A stretch of DNA of 64,000 nt. It comes from Ruegeria sp. AD91A (lineage in GTDB: Bacteria > Pseudomonadota > Alphaproteobacteria > Rhodobacterales > Rhodobacteraceae). Below the pieces are notes generated by a model. The model had not been told where the DNA came from, made no database searches, and saw only the letters and a list, made by a program, of their open reading frames with translations. Within the stretch, counting starts at the first letter, position 1, and each line of letters opens with the position of its first letter. The stretch is from positions 372,001 through 436,000 of the forward strand of contig NZ_CP031947.1 in NCBI RefSeq assembly GCF_003443535.1, read 5' to 3'. The position numbers and the translations under genes were made by a program. Below are positions 48,813 through 58,007 of this stretch, in pieces.

Positions 48813-49595
48813 TCAAGGACTGCCTGCTTGTGCTTTCACGCCCGCTATCACCAATTCCGCATCTCCGGGTAAGGAGCGGAAGGATGCGGGCAATTTGCGA
48901 TCGGTGATAAGCACGTCCTTCTCGGTCAGCCCAGGCAGGCGTAATGCCGGGCTGGTCTGGGCCTCGTTGAATTTTGTAGAATCAACAGCCATGAAGGTCT
49001 GGTCAGCGATATCAGACATCGCACGGGCCATGTCAGCCTCGCATTGGTCATAGACCATGAAGCCTTTGCTTGGATGCACCAGCGATGCCGACAATATGGC
49101 CGTCCGGGCCGAGAATCCTGCAATGACGTCATATGCGGCGCGGTCAAAGGCGGCCCCGTCGTGGTTGCGCAACTGTGTTCCCGCCATGAAGACCCTGTTG
49201 CCCTCTTCCATCGATAACGTGGCCGCGATGAAGGCCGAATTTGTCACCACCGTGAGGTTTTTGCGCGCGCGAAGTGCCAGCGCGATGAAGCCCGAGGTCG
49301 AACCCGTGTCGATGGCGATGGCCGAACCGTCCGGTATCCGCCCTGCAACGGCATCGGCTATCGCGACTTTGGCGGCGCGGTTCTTCGTCATGCGGGCCAG
49401 AAACGGTGGATCCAGCACATTTTGAGTGCTGACCAATGCACCATGCACCTTGGACAGGCTGCCTTTGGCGACCATCGGCTTCACGATTCGCCTTACGGTC
49501 TGGTCCGACACCTGGAGAATGCGCGCCAGTTCCATGACCGAAATTCGCCCATGCAGGTTTACCGTGCTGAGAATCTCTTGCTCGTATTTCGACAT
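48813..49595 (-). CDS. DeoR-family transcription regulator
   Basis: The 260-residue protein has an N-terminal winged helix (EILSTVNLHGRISVMELARILQVSDQTVRRIVKPMVAKG) and a C-terminal sugar-phosphate-isomerase-like sensor (IAIDTGSTSGFIALALRARKNLTVVTNSAFIA, and KGFMVYDQCEADMARAM). It is divergent from the FAD oxidase gene, which it probably controls. DeoR proteins are usually repressors released by a phosphorylated ligand; a choline-kinase-like gene in the target unit could supply such a ligand, which is inference. Confidence 0.88.
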   Translation of the reverse strand: MSKYEQEILSTVNLHGRISVMELARILQVSDQTVRRIVKPMVAKGSLSKVHGALVSTQNVLDPPFLARMTKNRAAKVAIADAVAGRIPDGSAIAIDTGSTSGFIALALRARKNLTVVTNSAFIAATLSMEEGNRVFMAGTQLRNHDGAAFDRAAYDVIAGFSARTAILSASLVHPSKGFMVYDQCEADMARAMSDIADQTFMAVDSTKFNEAQTSPALRLPGLTEKDVLITDRKLPASFRSLPGDAELVIAGVKAQAGSP

Positions 49596-49609
49596 AAAGC
49601 GCCGCGTTA

Positions 49610-49693
49610 TTTGTTGATTTCATCAGGTTACTTGTAAGGTTGACGCTGTTCAAGCGACTTACTTCAACACTATTCAAACTATTTTGTTGATTT
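49610..49693. promoter_or_regulatory. Candidate DeoR operator: two copies of TTTGTTGATTT
   Basis: The 11-mer TTTGTTGATTT occurs at 49610-49620 and 49683-49693 in the AT-rich space between the divergent deoR-type gene and the oxidase gene. The copies are 73 bp apart, about seven helical turns, a spacing suited to looping by an oligomeric DeoR protein. Binding is a guess. Confidence 0.4.
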
Positions 49694-49745
49694 ATGTTGT
49701 TTTTGGATTTTTGATGAAAGCATATCAATTGAAGTGAGTTGGCGT

Positions 49746-52169
49746 ATGACAACGCATTCGGTCAGACATCTCATCATTGGCGGGGGCATCATCGGATGCT
49801 CAATCGCGTATCATCTCGCACGGTCCGGTGAGACAGATGTTGTTCTTCTGGAAAGGGCGTCCCTGACCGAGGGGGCCACCTGGCATGCGGCGGGGCTTGT
49901 CGGGCAGTTGAGGTCATCACGCAACACGACGCGGATGCTGAAACGGTCCGTGGCGCTGTATGATCGTCTGGCCGAAGAAACCGGGATGGAGTTCGACTGG
50001 AAGAAGGTTGGAAGCCTGCGCCTGGCGGCAACCAAAGAGCGGCTTCTGGAAGCCAAGCGTCTAGCGACAATGGCCCGCAGCTTTGATCTGGAGATGGAGA
50101 TAATCTCGGCGGCCGAGGCCAAAACGCTGTTTCCCTATATCGACGCGAAGGGATTGGAAGGCGCGGCCTTTATCGCCTCGGACGGTCATGTCGATCCCGC
50201 AGGCTTATGTCAGGCAATCGCGTCCGGTGCCCGGATGCACGGTGCCCAGATCCGCCAATCCGTGCAGGTTACCGATTTTGAAATCCGCAACAATCGCATC
50301 GCCAAAGTGATGACATCAGAAGGGGACTATGAAGCGGAAACCGTCGTTCTGGCCGCCGGAATGTGGAGCCGCGAGCTGGCCGCGAAACTCGGGGTCGTTG
50401 TCCCGGCCTGCGCCGTCGAGCATCAATACATCGTAACGGAACCCCTGCCCGACCCCGATCTTGTAAAACGCCTGCCAACCCTGCGGGATCCCGAGCGGCT
50501 GGTGTATTACAAGCCTGACGCGGGCGGACGACTAGTGATCGGCGGGTATGAGGACAACACACTGCCGTTCGGCGACAGGGGCATTCCGGGCGCGTTTGTC
50601 CGGCAGTTGTTGCCCGACAACCTGGAGCGGTTTGCGCCCCTTGCCGAACTGGCAGGTCGGGTTACGCCGGTCGTCAACACCGTTGGAATCCGGCAGGTCA
50701 TCAACGGCCCGATCCCTTATTCCGCAGATGGCGATTTTGTCATGGGATGGGCGCCCGAGCTGGGAAACCTGATGCTGGCGACCGGATTTCTGTACGGCAT
50801 CGCGGCAGGTGGTGGCGCGGGAGAGATGATCGCGGAGTGGATTGTTGAAGGCCGCCCGAGCCTTGATCTGTGGCCTCTGGACGTTCGCCGGTTCAGTCCG
50901 CATCACGCCACACGCGCCTTCATGTATCCCCGCGCGGTCGAACATTACGCGCATCATTACAAGATGCGATATCCGGTACAGGAGGCGGAAACGGCCAGAA
51001 ACCTGCGCCTGTCGCCACTGCATGAGCGGCTGAAGCAACATGGGGCGGTGTTCGGGTCAAAGAATGGATGGGAGCGGCCGCTCTGGTTCGCTCCTGTCGG
51101 TGTAGAGCCTGTGGATCAGTTGGATTTCCTGTCGCCGGGTTGGAAAGCCTATGCCGAGCAGGAACACAAGGCCGCGCGCGACGGTGTAGTTCTGATCGAT
51201 CAAACCAGTTTCTCAAAGTTCGAACTGATCGGTCCTGGCGCGCTGGAAGCCCTTCAAAACCTCGCCGTTTCAAACATGGACAAGCCGGATGGCACGGTGA
51301 TCTACACCCAATTGTGCAATGATCGCGGCGGCGTTGAAGCCGATATCACCGTCACCCGATTGGGGCGGGAACACTTTTATATCGTGACCGGGTCCGGATT
51401 CGGCGTGCATGACGCGGACTGGATCCGACGTCACCTGCCCCGCGACGGGTGCGCGCAGCTGATCGAAATGACATCGGCACGCGCCGTCATCAACATCTGC
51501 GGCCCCAAAGCGCGGGATGTGATGCAGACCGTTGCGGAAGAAGACGTCTCGAACCTTGCGTTTCCCTTTGCAACGGCCCGAGAGATCACTCTGGGAACGG
51601 CAAAGGTCCGCGCGATCCGTATAGGCTATGTGGGAGAGCTGGGATGGGAGCTGCATATTCCAACCGAGTTCGCCCTGCATGTCTACGACCTATTGTGGTA
51701 TGCCGGTCAGAACCATGGCATCCGCGACATCGGCTACCGCACGATCGAGTCCTTGCGGCTGGAAAAAGGCTATCTTTACTGGAGCGCTGACATCACCCCA
51801 GACTATTCACCAATCGAAGCAGGCCTTGGCTCGCGGGTACATTTGAAGTCCAAAGAGGACTTCATCGGACGGTCGGCGTTGGAGGCGCAGAAAGTGAACG
51901 GTCCTGACCGGCAGCTCTGTACATTCATCACTGAAGAACGGCTGCCGATCACCGGAGGGGAAACCATACTGCAGTCCGGCAAGACAGTCTCGCTGGCATG
52001 CAGCGGTGGATATGGGTTTACCGTCGGCAAGACCATCCTCTACGGTTATCTGCCTGCGGGACTGGCTGGTGGGTCAGATTTCGAAGTGGAGGTGTTCGGG
52101 GAACGCCACGCCATCCGCCGCGTGGACGGGCCGCTTTATGATCCAGCAAACGGCCGGTTGAAAGCCTGA
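49746..52169 (+). CDS. FAD-dependent amine oxidase fused to GcvT domain (dimethylglycine/sarcosine dehydrogenase family)
   Basis: The 807-residue protein has an N-terminal DAO-type FAD domain (LIIGGGIIGCSIAYHLARSG) with TWHAAGLVGQLR, in which the histidine is the covalent flavin site in dimethylglycine dehydrogenase. The C-terminal half is a GcvT-like folate domain (IDQTSFSKFELIGPGALE, GYVGELGWELHIPTEFA, GYRTIESLRLEKGY). It should oxidise an N-methyl amine and pass the methyl carbon to tetrahydrofolate. The exact substrate is open because Roseobacters have many such paralogues. ATG 49746 is chosen over GTG 49734. Confidence 0.87.
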   Translation: MTTHSVRHLIIGGGIIGCSIAYHLARSGETDVVLLERASLTEGATWHAAGLVGQLRSSRNTTRMLKRSVALYDRLAEETGMEFDWKKVGSLRLAATKERLLEAKRLATMARSFDLEMEIISAAEAKTLFPYIDAKGLEGAAFIASDGHVDPAGLCQAIASGARMHGAQIRQSVQVTDFEIRNNRIAKVMTSEGDYEAETVVLAAGMWSRELAAKLGVVVPACAVEHQYIVTEPLPDPDLVKRLPTLRDPERLVYYKPDAGGRLVIGGYEDNTLPFGDRGIPGAFVRQLLPDNLERFAPLAELAGRVTPVVNTVGIRQVINGPIPYSADGDFVMGWAPELGNLMLATGFLYGIAAGGGAGEMIAEWIVEGRPSLDLWPLDVRRFSPHHATRAFMYPRAVEHYAHHYKMRYPVQEAETARNLRLSPLHERLKQHGAVFGSKNGWERPLWFAPVGVEPVDQLDFLSPGWKAYAEQEHKAARDGVVLIDQTSFSKFELIGPGALEALQNLAVSNMDKPDGTVIYTQLCNDRGGVEADITVTRLGREHFYIVTGSGFGVHDADWIRRHLPRDGCAQLIEMTSARAVINICGPKARDVMQTVAEEDVSNLAFPFATAREITLGTAKVRAIRIGYVGELGWELHIPTEFALHVYDLLWYAGQNHGIRDIGYRTIESLRLEKGYLYWSADITPDYSPIEAGLGSRVHLKSKEDFIGRSALEAQKVNGPDRQLCTFITEERLPITGGETILQSGKTVSLACSGGYGFTVGKTILYGYLPAGLAGGSDFEVEVFGERHAIRRVDGPLYDPANGRLKA

Positions 52170-52180
52170 GGGAATGAACG

Positions 52181-53113
52181 ATGCAGAATGAACCAAAAAA
52201 TGAGATTATTCAGGTCCTTCGCAACGTGGCGGGGTTCGAAACCCTTGTTGAGGCGGACATTCACACCCAGCGGCTGGGTGGGTTAACCAATCTGGTCTAT
52301 CGCGTCGAAGGCGGGCCAAGGACGGTGGTTGTGCGTATCCCCGGTGAAGGCACCGAAGCCTATATCGACCGCGCGGTCGAAATCCACAACGCACGGGTGG
52401 CAGCAAAGGCCGGGGTCGGCCCCGAAGTTCTGTGGGCAGACGCGTCATCTGGCGTGATGATCAGCGATTGCGTGACCGACATCGTCACAATGACACCCGA
52501 GATTTTTGCGACGCGCCCGGGGTCTGCTGCCCGCGCGGGAAAGGCCCTGAAGCAGCTTCATGGCGCCCCTGAGCCGTTCAAGTTTCGGTTTGAGCTGTTT
52601 TCGATGATCAGCGAATACATGAAGGTGCTTGCGGACAAAAACGCCACCCTGCCAGAAGGTTACGCGGACGTCGTGGCAGAAGCGGCTCCGATCCGCGCGT
52701 TGCTGCGTGACAAACCAGGGACATTGGTCCCCAGTCATTGCGACCCGCTGTGCGAAAACTTTCTGGATGACGGCCAGCGCATGTGGATCGTCGATTATGA
52801 GTATTCAGGCATGAACGACGCCCTATGGGATCTGGGTGATCTGTCCGTCGAAGCCGGGTTGAGCGACGAGCAGGAACTCGAGATGTTGACGGCCTATTTC
52901 GGAAACCCGCCCAGCGATGCGCAGATCGGGCGTATGGTGATCTACAAAGCCATGTGTGATCTGCTGTGGACGCTGTGGGGATTGATCCAGCACGCGGATG
53001 AAAACCCGGCCGAAGATTTCTGGGCCTATGCCACAAGTCGGTTCGAACGGTGCAAGGCCCTGATGCTGGCTCCGTCCTTTGCGGCCCATGCGAGAGCCGT
53101 GGCGCAAGAATAG
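52181..53113 (+). CDS. Choline/ethanolamine kinase-like phosphotransferase
   Basis: The 310-residue protein has an N-lobe glycine-rich region (QRLGGLTNLVYRVEGGPRTVVVRIPGEGTE) and the catalytic Brenner motif HCDPLCENFLDD followed by IVDYEYSGMNDALWDLGDL, as in choline kinase/LicA. It transfers phosphate from ATP to a small amino alcohol or related compound. It follows the FAD oxidase by 11 bp and is probably in its operon. Substrate is not certain. Confidence 0.85.
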   Translation: MQNEPKNEIIQVLRNVAGFETLVEADIHTQRLGGLTNLVYRVEGGPRTVVVRIPGEGTEAYIDRAVEIHNARVAAKAGVGPEVLWADASSGVMISDCVTDIVTMTPEIFATRPGSAARAGKALKQLHGAPEPFKFRFELFSMISEYMKVLADKNATLPEGYADVVAEAAPIRALLRDKPGTLVPSHCDPLCENFLDDGQRMWIVDYEYSGMNDALWDLGDLSVEAGLSDEQELEMLTAYFGNPPSDAQIGRMVIYKAMCDLLWTLWGLIQHADENPAEDFWAYATSRFERCKALMLAPSFAAHARAVAQE

Positions 53114-53798
53114 AAGGTTGCCCGCTGGCACATCAAACTTGGAAACCGGTTGTGACTTTGCCTGTCTCCTAGCTTTGGATCGCATCCGCCGACGCTTTAA
53201 TGCCGGCAAAGGTCGGTCTGAGTTCAATTCAGGGTGACGACGGGACGTGGATTTTTTCTTGCGAAGTGGATTGGTTCCGGGTTCGCAGCTTCCTTATGCA
53301 CGGCTTCGGAATATCTTCCTGCAAACCATTAAGAAGCCGCTTGGAAAGGCGCATGTCGGGTGGCTGTGTCCTTGACCTGAGCGCGCTGGATGTGATGCGA
53401 ACCTGATGCAGGGCGTTTTGATGAGCAGACACGAACGCAACGCCATTTGAGTTTTATGACATGCAATCGTGAGTGTCCGATTTGCCGTTGGAACGAGGCA
53501 GAAAACGCTGCGAAACGAGGCGGTTCTGCCAGATATTTAATGTCGGCAACAGCGCTTGCGCAAATACGACAACCTTGACGTGACGTCAGGCTTATGACGA
53601 CAATCTTGATAGTCCGGTCGTTCCGAGCCCTTGCGGGTATGATCAATTGGAAGCTGGAACCCGATGATTTGGCAGGAAAAACACGTGACGGTGTGATAAT
53701 TCTGACGTATATCGGTCAATCAATGTAACAAGTTAACTGTGCGGCCTACGCCAAACATGGATTCAGCACAAAATCCTCTCTACTTTTGGATTATACAT
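53114..53798. other. Gene-free stretch between choline-kinase-like gene and cyclase operon
   Basis: About 700 bp hold only short open frames with no recognisable similarity, no ribosome site and unlikely composition. I see no tRNA, IS end or array here. The right-hand end becomes AT-rich and probably contains the promoter of the cyclase-encapsulin unit. Decayed gene remnants cannot be ruled out. Confidence 0.6.
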
Positions 53799-53811
53799 AT
53801 ACATTATGTAT
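53799..53811. promoter_or_regulatory. Palindrome in the putative promoter of the cyclase-encapsulin unit
   Basis: ATACATTATGTAT is a perfect inverted repeat (6+1+6) inside an AT-rich run, 46 bp before the cyclase start. It could be an operator or simply part of an AT-rich promoter. Confidence 0.4.
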
Positions 53812-53836
53812 TAAGGGGAAAATCAGGGGGATAGAT

Positions 53837-53860
53837 ATGGACGGAGTCGCAAGACAATGA
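53837..53860 (+). CDS. Possible 7-codon leader ORF
   Basis: ATG 53837 follows AGGGGG at 6-bp spacing and encodes MDGVARQ then TGA. The stop overlaps the cyclase ATG as ATGA, so the leader could couple ribosomes onto the cyclase start, whose own SD is weak. It may alternatively be a chance ORF. Confidence 0.35.
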   Translation: MDGVARQ

Positions 53861-56800
53861 CGCGAGTCCTTGAGGCATCACCACGCATTTCAAAAGTCCT
53901 TTATCTGGCAGATCTGAATGACTATGCCACTCTGTTTCAGAGAGAGGGCGTGGATGACGACATTCTGGACGAGTTGACTGATCCGGAACTGCGTGATCTC
54001 GGGTTGACGGTTGGTGAAAGGAAGCGGTTTCGGAAGGCGCAGGCCAGGCTGAAATCACAGGAAGCTTCGACGCGGCCCGAAGTTCAGTCGAATGCCGAGC
54101 GCCGGCATCTCACTTTGGTTTTCTGCGATCTTGTGGGGTCGACACGGCTGGCTCAGCGATATGACCCGGAAGACCTGATGCAGATCATGAACCTGTATCT
54201 GGATACGGCGATCGGCACCTTGAAACAACACGGCTGCCACCTGGCCTATCGGCAGGGCGACGGCATCATGGTGTATTTCGGATACCCGAAGGCCATGGAA
54301 GATGACGCCGAGCGTGCTGTGCGGGCGGTATTGGAAACCATTGAAGCCGTTCAGAATCTTGAAAACGAGTTTGGAGAAAAGCTCGACCTGCGGGCGGGTA
54401 TTGCGACCGGTATGGTTGTTGTGGGAGTCGTTTCCTCGAAAAGCCTGGGATCTCAGGACTTTCTGGTAGGTGAAACGGCGAATCTTGCGTCCCGTCTTCA
54501 GGGGTTGGCCGAACCGGGTGAAGTGATCATTTCTTCCGAGACCTGGCGGCTGACCCAAGGTGCCTTTGAATTCGAACCACGTGGCAGCCATGAGCTGAAA
54601 GGCTTTGACAATCAGCGCAACGTGTACCGCGTGGTGTCGGAAATCATTTCCTCCAGCCGGTTCGACGCGCGGGTGGGTCAATCTGCGGTCGATCTTGTGG
54701 CCCGGCAGGACGATCTTTCGACTCTGACCCAACTTTGGAGCGAGGCGCAGGAAGGCTCAGGCAGGCTGGCGCTTGTCGGGGGTGCGGCAGGTATCGGCAA
54801 ATCAAGGCTGATCAAATCGCTGTCTGAAACGATCGGGGTCAAGCCCTTTACGTTGCAGTGCATCCCTCACCTGACCAGTCTTCCCCTGCATCCTATTGTA
54901 GGAGAGTTGAGGCGCGTTTCAGGTGATAAATCAAATGACAGCATCAGGTCTTCGATTTCCGACTTCGTGCAAACGGCCTCTCGTCTGAGTGAAGCCGATT
55001 TGCCCGTTCTTCTTGATCTGGCGGGTGTGGAGACCGGCGCCCCGACAGAGTCGGACCCGTTGAAGAAAGCGCGCAAGTCACTTGACGTGATGCTGCGCAG
55101 TCTGGGCAGCCTGTGCGACAGGCGCGGTACTTTGTTGTTGGTGGTTGAAGACGTTCATTGGGCCGATGCTACCACATTGGACGTCCTGGATGCGCTTGCG
55201 TCAGCTTTGAGCAACTTTCCGGTACTGGTGGTTCTGTCCCATCGACCTGAATACGAACCTCCGGAACATTTCGAGAGCCGAGCCGCACGCATTAATCTGT
55301 CTCCGCTTGGCAACACCGAAGCATCCGAACTGGTTCGACGCGTGGCTGAGCCATACAGTTTGCCTGTCATCCTGATCAGGCAGATTATCGAGAAGGCGGA
55401 TGGCGTGCCGCTGTACATCGAAGAAATGACAAAGGCGGTTTTGGACCAGCTTCCCCAGGACGCCCCGATCAATGCCGAGGTTCTGGATGCGCTGAGCGTC
55501 CCGGCCACCCTTCAGGACTCGCTGATGTCGCGTCTTGACCGGATGGAAAATGCCAAGCCGGTCGCCCAGCTCGGATCGGTTATCGGACGCAGTTTCACCG
55601 CTCAGACGATACACGCGGTCGCGCATGCAGATATGGATGTAGAAAGCGCCCTCATGCAGCTTATGGCGGCTGGCGTCGTGCTGATTACCAGCGATTCAGG
55701 GTCGGCCACATACACGTTCAACCACGCGCTGGTTCAGGATACAGCCTATAATTCGTTGCTTCGGGAAGACCGGCAGAAGGTGCATCTGAAAATTGCCCGG
55801 GCCTTGCTGGACGGTCACCAAGCATTCGGCAGTCCGGCCCCCGATACCGTCGCGCATCATTGCGATCTTGGCGGATTGAAGGATGAAGCCGTTGCGAATT
55901 GGGTCACTGCAGGTGAACTGGCATTGTCCCGGCTGGCGAACCTGCCTGCGATTTCCGCTTTCCGGGCCGCCCTGCGCAACATCGGAACCATGGCGGCCAA
56001 CGCAGATCGCGATGGATTCGAGCTTCGGGTTCAGATGAATATTCTGCCCGCCTATATGGCGATCTACGGGTGGTCGGCCGACCAGGTCGGAGAAACTGCT
56101 GCCAGGGCAATGGAACTGGCCCAGTCTTTGGGCGACGGTGAAACCCTGTTCGCCGCTACCTTCTGCCGCTGGACCAACTTCTTTGTTGGCGGTCAGATGA
56201 ACCGAGCGATGGAAATGGGACAAGCACTGGATATGATGGCAGGCATGTCCGCTGACCCCGTCGCCAACGTTCTTGCGGCGCGGGCCCTGAGCTTTACTCA
56301 TTACTTCCGTGGGGAATTTGCTGAATGCGAACAACAGCTTGAGCGCGCTTTCGCCCTGATCACACCCGAGCTGGATATGGCCATGATGCCCATGACCCAG
56401 TCTTCCACGACCGCCTCTTTGCTGGCCATTCAGGGATGCCTGCTGTGGCAGCAGGGGAAATTCGAAAAGGCCGAAGCCGCGCGTCTGGAAGCCATCGAGG
56501 TCAGCAGGGCGCTGAATCATGCACCCAACCTTGTCTACGTCATGGGCGCTTGCAGCATGTTCCTGCCCTATGCGGGTGAATGGGACCGGCTTGATGTGAC
56601 GATGAAGGAAGCCAGAAAAGTCGCGGATGAGGAAGGGTTTCTTTACCTTCACGCGATGCAGGACATCTACATGGGTCTCGCGCAAGCCGGGAAAGGCGAT
56701 ATCGCAGGTGTTCCGGAACGCATCGAGGCATGCATGAACCTGATCTCCAAATCTGGTGGAAACTTTACTTTTCCTCAGAATCAGATTGTTCTGTCTGAGT

Positions 56801-57057
56801 TAATGATAGATCACGGAGATATTGATCAGGCTTTGGACCGGCTCGAAACCGTTTGCATTCCCGGTTGGGAACGTGGCGAGATGCTGAACAAACCTGAATA
56901 TCACCGTGTGCGAGCAAAGGCTTTTGCCGCAAAGGGGGATTTGGACGCTGCAATTGGCGAGGCGAAACAAGCGCTTTTGCTTGCCCAAGATTGCCGCGGT
57001 GTCGTTCAGGAGCAGCGGGCGCGCAATCAGCTGGACAGATTGAGTGAAACAAAATGA
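53857..57057 (+). CDS. SAM domain-class III nucleotidyl cyclase-AAA ATPase-TPR regulator (paralogue)
   Basis: The 1066-residue protein has the same layout as the one at 6.5 kb: a SAM-like region (about 12-62), a cyclase domain (about 80-255), a STAND ATPase (about 280-590) and a TPR-like C-terminus. Metal-binding D91 (FCDLVGST) and D135 (RQGDGIMVYFG) and the GETANLASRLQ segment are intact. Walker A is GGAAGIGKS (K315) and Walker B LLLVVEDVHW. The stop lies 54 bp before the encapsulin-like gene on the same strand, with only a weak 6-bp hairpin (57070-57090) between, so the two are probably in one operon. Confidence 0.87.
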   Translation: MTRVLEASPRISKVLYLADLNDYATLFQREGVDDDILDELTDPELRDLGLTVGERKRFRKAQARLKSQEASTRPEVQSNAERRHLTLVFCDLVGSTRLAQRYDPEDLMQIMNLYLDTAIGTLKQHGCHLAYRQGDGIMVYFGYPKAMEDDAERAVRAVLETIEAVQNLENEFGEKLDLRAGIATGMVVVGVVSSKSLGSQDFLVGETANLASRLQGLAEPGEVIISSETWRLTQGAFEFEPRGSHELKGFDNQRNVYRVVSEIISSSRFDARVGQSAVDLVARQDDLSTLTQLWSEAQEGSGRLALVGGAAGIGKSRLIKSLSETIGVKPFTLQCIPHLTSLPLHPIVGELRRVSGDKSNDSIRSSISDFVQTASRLSEADLPVLLDLAGVETGAPTESDPLKKARKSLDVMLRSLGSLCDRRGTLLLVVEDVHWADATTLDVLDALASALSNFPVLVVLSHRPEYEPPEHFESRAARINLSPLGNTEASELVRRVAEPYSLPVILIRQIIEKADGVPLYIEEMTKAVLDQLPQDAPINAEVLDALSVPATLQDSLMSRLDRMENAKPVAQLGSVIGRSFTAQTIHAVAHADMDVESALMQLMAAGVVLITSDSGSATYTFNHALVQDTAYNSLLREDRQKVHLKIARALLDGHQAFGSPAPDTVAHHCDLGGLKDEAVANWVTAGELALSRLANLPAISAFRAALRNIGTMAANADRDGFELRVQMNILPAYMAIYGWSADQVGETAARAMELAQSLGDGETLFAATFCRWTNFFVGGQMNRAMEMGQALDMMAGMSADPVANVLAARALSFTHYFRGEFAECEQQLERAFALITPELDMAMMPMTQSSTTASLLAIQGCLLWQQGKFEKAEAARLEAIEVSRALNHAPNLVYVMGACSMFLPYAGEWDRLDVTMKEARKVADEEGFLYLHAMQDIYMGLAQAGKGDIAGVPERIEACMNLISKSGGNFTFPQNQIVLSELMIDHGDIDQALDRLETVCIPGWERGEMLNKPEYHRVRAKAFAAKGDLDAAIGEAKQALLLAQDCRGVVQEQRARNQLDRLSETK

Positions 57058-57111
57058 GAACAATATTGACTGCCCCGCCGAATTGGGCAGCAGCAGCGAG
57101 AGGGATTTGAA

Positions 57112-57993
57112 ATGACCAATGCATTGGATTGGAATGAAGATCAGTGGAGCGCCGTGAACAAGGCCGTCCATGACGAGGCACTGCGCGCCCGGGTGGCAGC
57201 CAGTTTCCTACCCCTATACGGACCGCTGCCCGCAGACACGCAATCTGTTCCGCTGAACAAGCTCAGTCTGGTCGACAACTCATCTGGTGCATCCAAAGAA
57301 CGTCTTGACGTGAACGATTATGACACCTTGCGCCTTACAACCGTATCGGTGAACGTGTACCTGAAAGGTGCACAGGTGGCTGATCCGGAACTGGCCGCAG
57401 CTCAGATCATGTTCCGCCGAGCAGCCGCTGTTGTGGCCCGGGTAGAGGACGACATCATTTTCAACGGTCAACCCGGTACCGGACAAGCCCCCAAACACGC
57501 TGGCGGCGCGGGCACCTCACTGCCGCAGATCTATACGATCAGCGGCGGTGGCAAATATCCGGGATTGCTTGAAGCGGGCGAAAGCAAAACCAATACCGCG
57601 ACCAAAAAGGGCTATACCGGAACCGATGTTTTCGAGGCCGTCGTCGCGGGCATCAGCACGCTGGAAACGCATGGCTATCTGGGCCCCTATGCCTGTGTGA
57701 TGGGCAATGGTCTGTTTCGGGCAGCTACCACTCCGCTGCCGAACTCGATGGTACTGCCTCGTGACAGCATCCTCCCGTTCCTGGACGGGCCCTTGCTGCG
57801 TTCCAGCACCCTGCCCCCGAACAAGGCAGTGCTTGTGTCCCTGCTGGGTGCACCAGTTGAAATCGTCGTGCCCTCGGATATCGCCGTGAAGTATCTGCAA
57901 ACCTCTGCCGAAGGAGAGCATATCTTCCGCGTGCAGCAGAAATTCCATCTCAGGATCAAGGAAGCTGAGGCCATCTGCACCATCACGTGCTGA
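57112..57993 (+). CDS. Encapsulin-like shell protein (HK97 fold, family 1 type)
   Basis: The 293 residues match the encapsulin/linocin M18 pattern along the whole length. The N-terminal helix region (DWNEDQWSAVNKAVHDEALRAR) is followed by a YGPLPADTQSVPL turn and an E-loop (residues about 68-95). The spine helix ends VARVEDDIIFNGQPG (110-122), then come FEAVVAGISTLETHGYLGPYACVMG and the A-domain end PVEIVVPSDIAVKYLQ...FRVQQKFHLRIKEAEAICTI. There is no cyclic-nucleotide-binding insertion as in family 2B. A GAGAGGG lies before ATG 57112. An extra, Gly/Thr-rich stretch at 122-168 is longer than in Thermotoga encapsulin. Shell formation is inferred from fold; its usual cargo genes (DyP, ferritin-like) are absent. 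Confidence 0.8.
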   Translation: MTNALDWNEDQWSAVNKAVHDEALRARVAASFLPLYGPLPADTQSVPLNKLSLVDNSSGASKERLDVNDYDTLRLTTVSVNVYLKGAQVADPELAAAQIMFRRAAAVVARVEDDIIFNGQPGTGQAPKHAGGAGTSLPQIYTISGGGKYPGLLEAGESKTNTATKKGYTGTDVFEAVVAGISTLETHGYLGPYACVMGNGLFRAATTPLPNSMVLPRDSILPFLDGPLLRSSTLPPNKAVLVSLLGAPVEIVVPSDIAVKYLQTSAEGEHIFRVQQKFHLRIKEAEAICTITC

Positions 57994-58007
57994 CCGGAGA
58001 TCGGGCC

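Noticed and set aside
53200..53646. Short open frames in the 0.7 kb gap before the cyclase operon
   Set aside because: No ribosome site, no similarity and unlikely residue composition on either strand.
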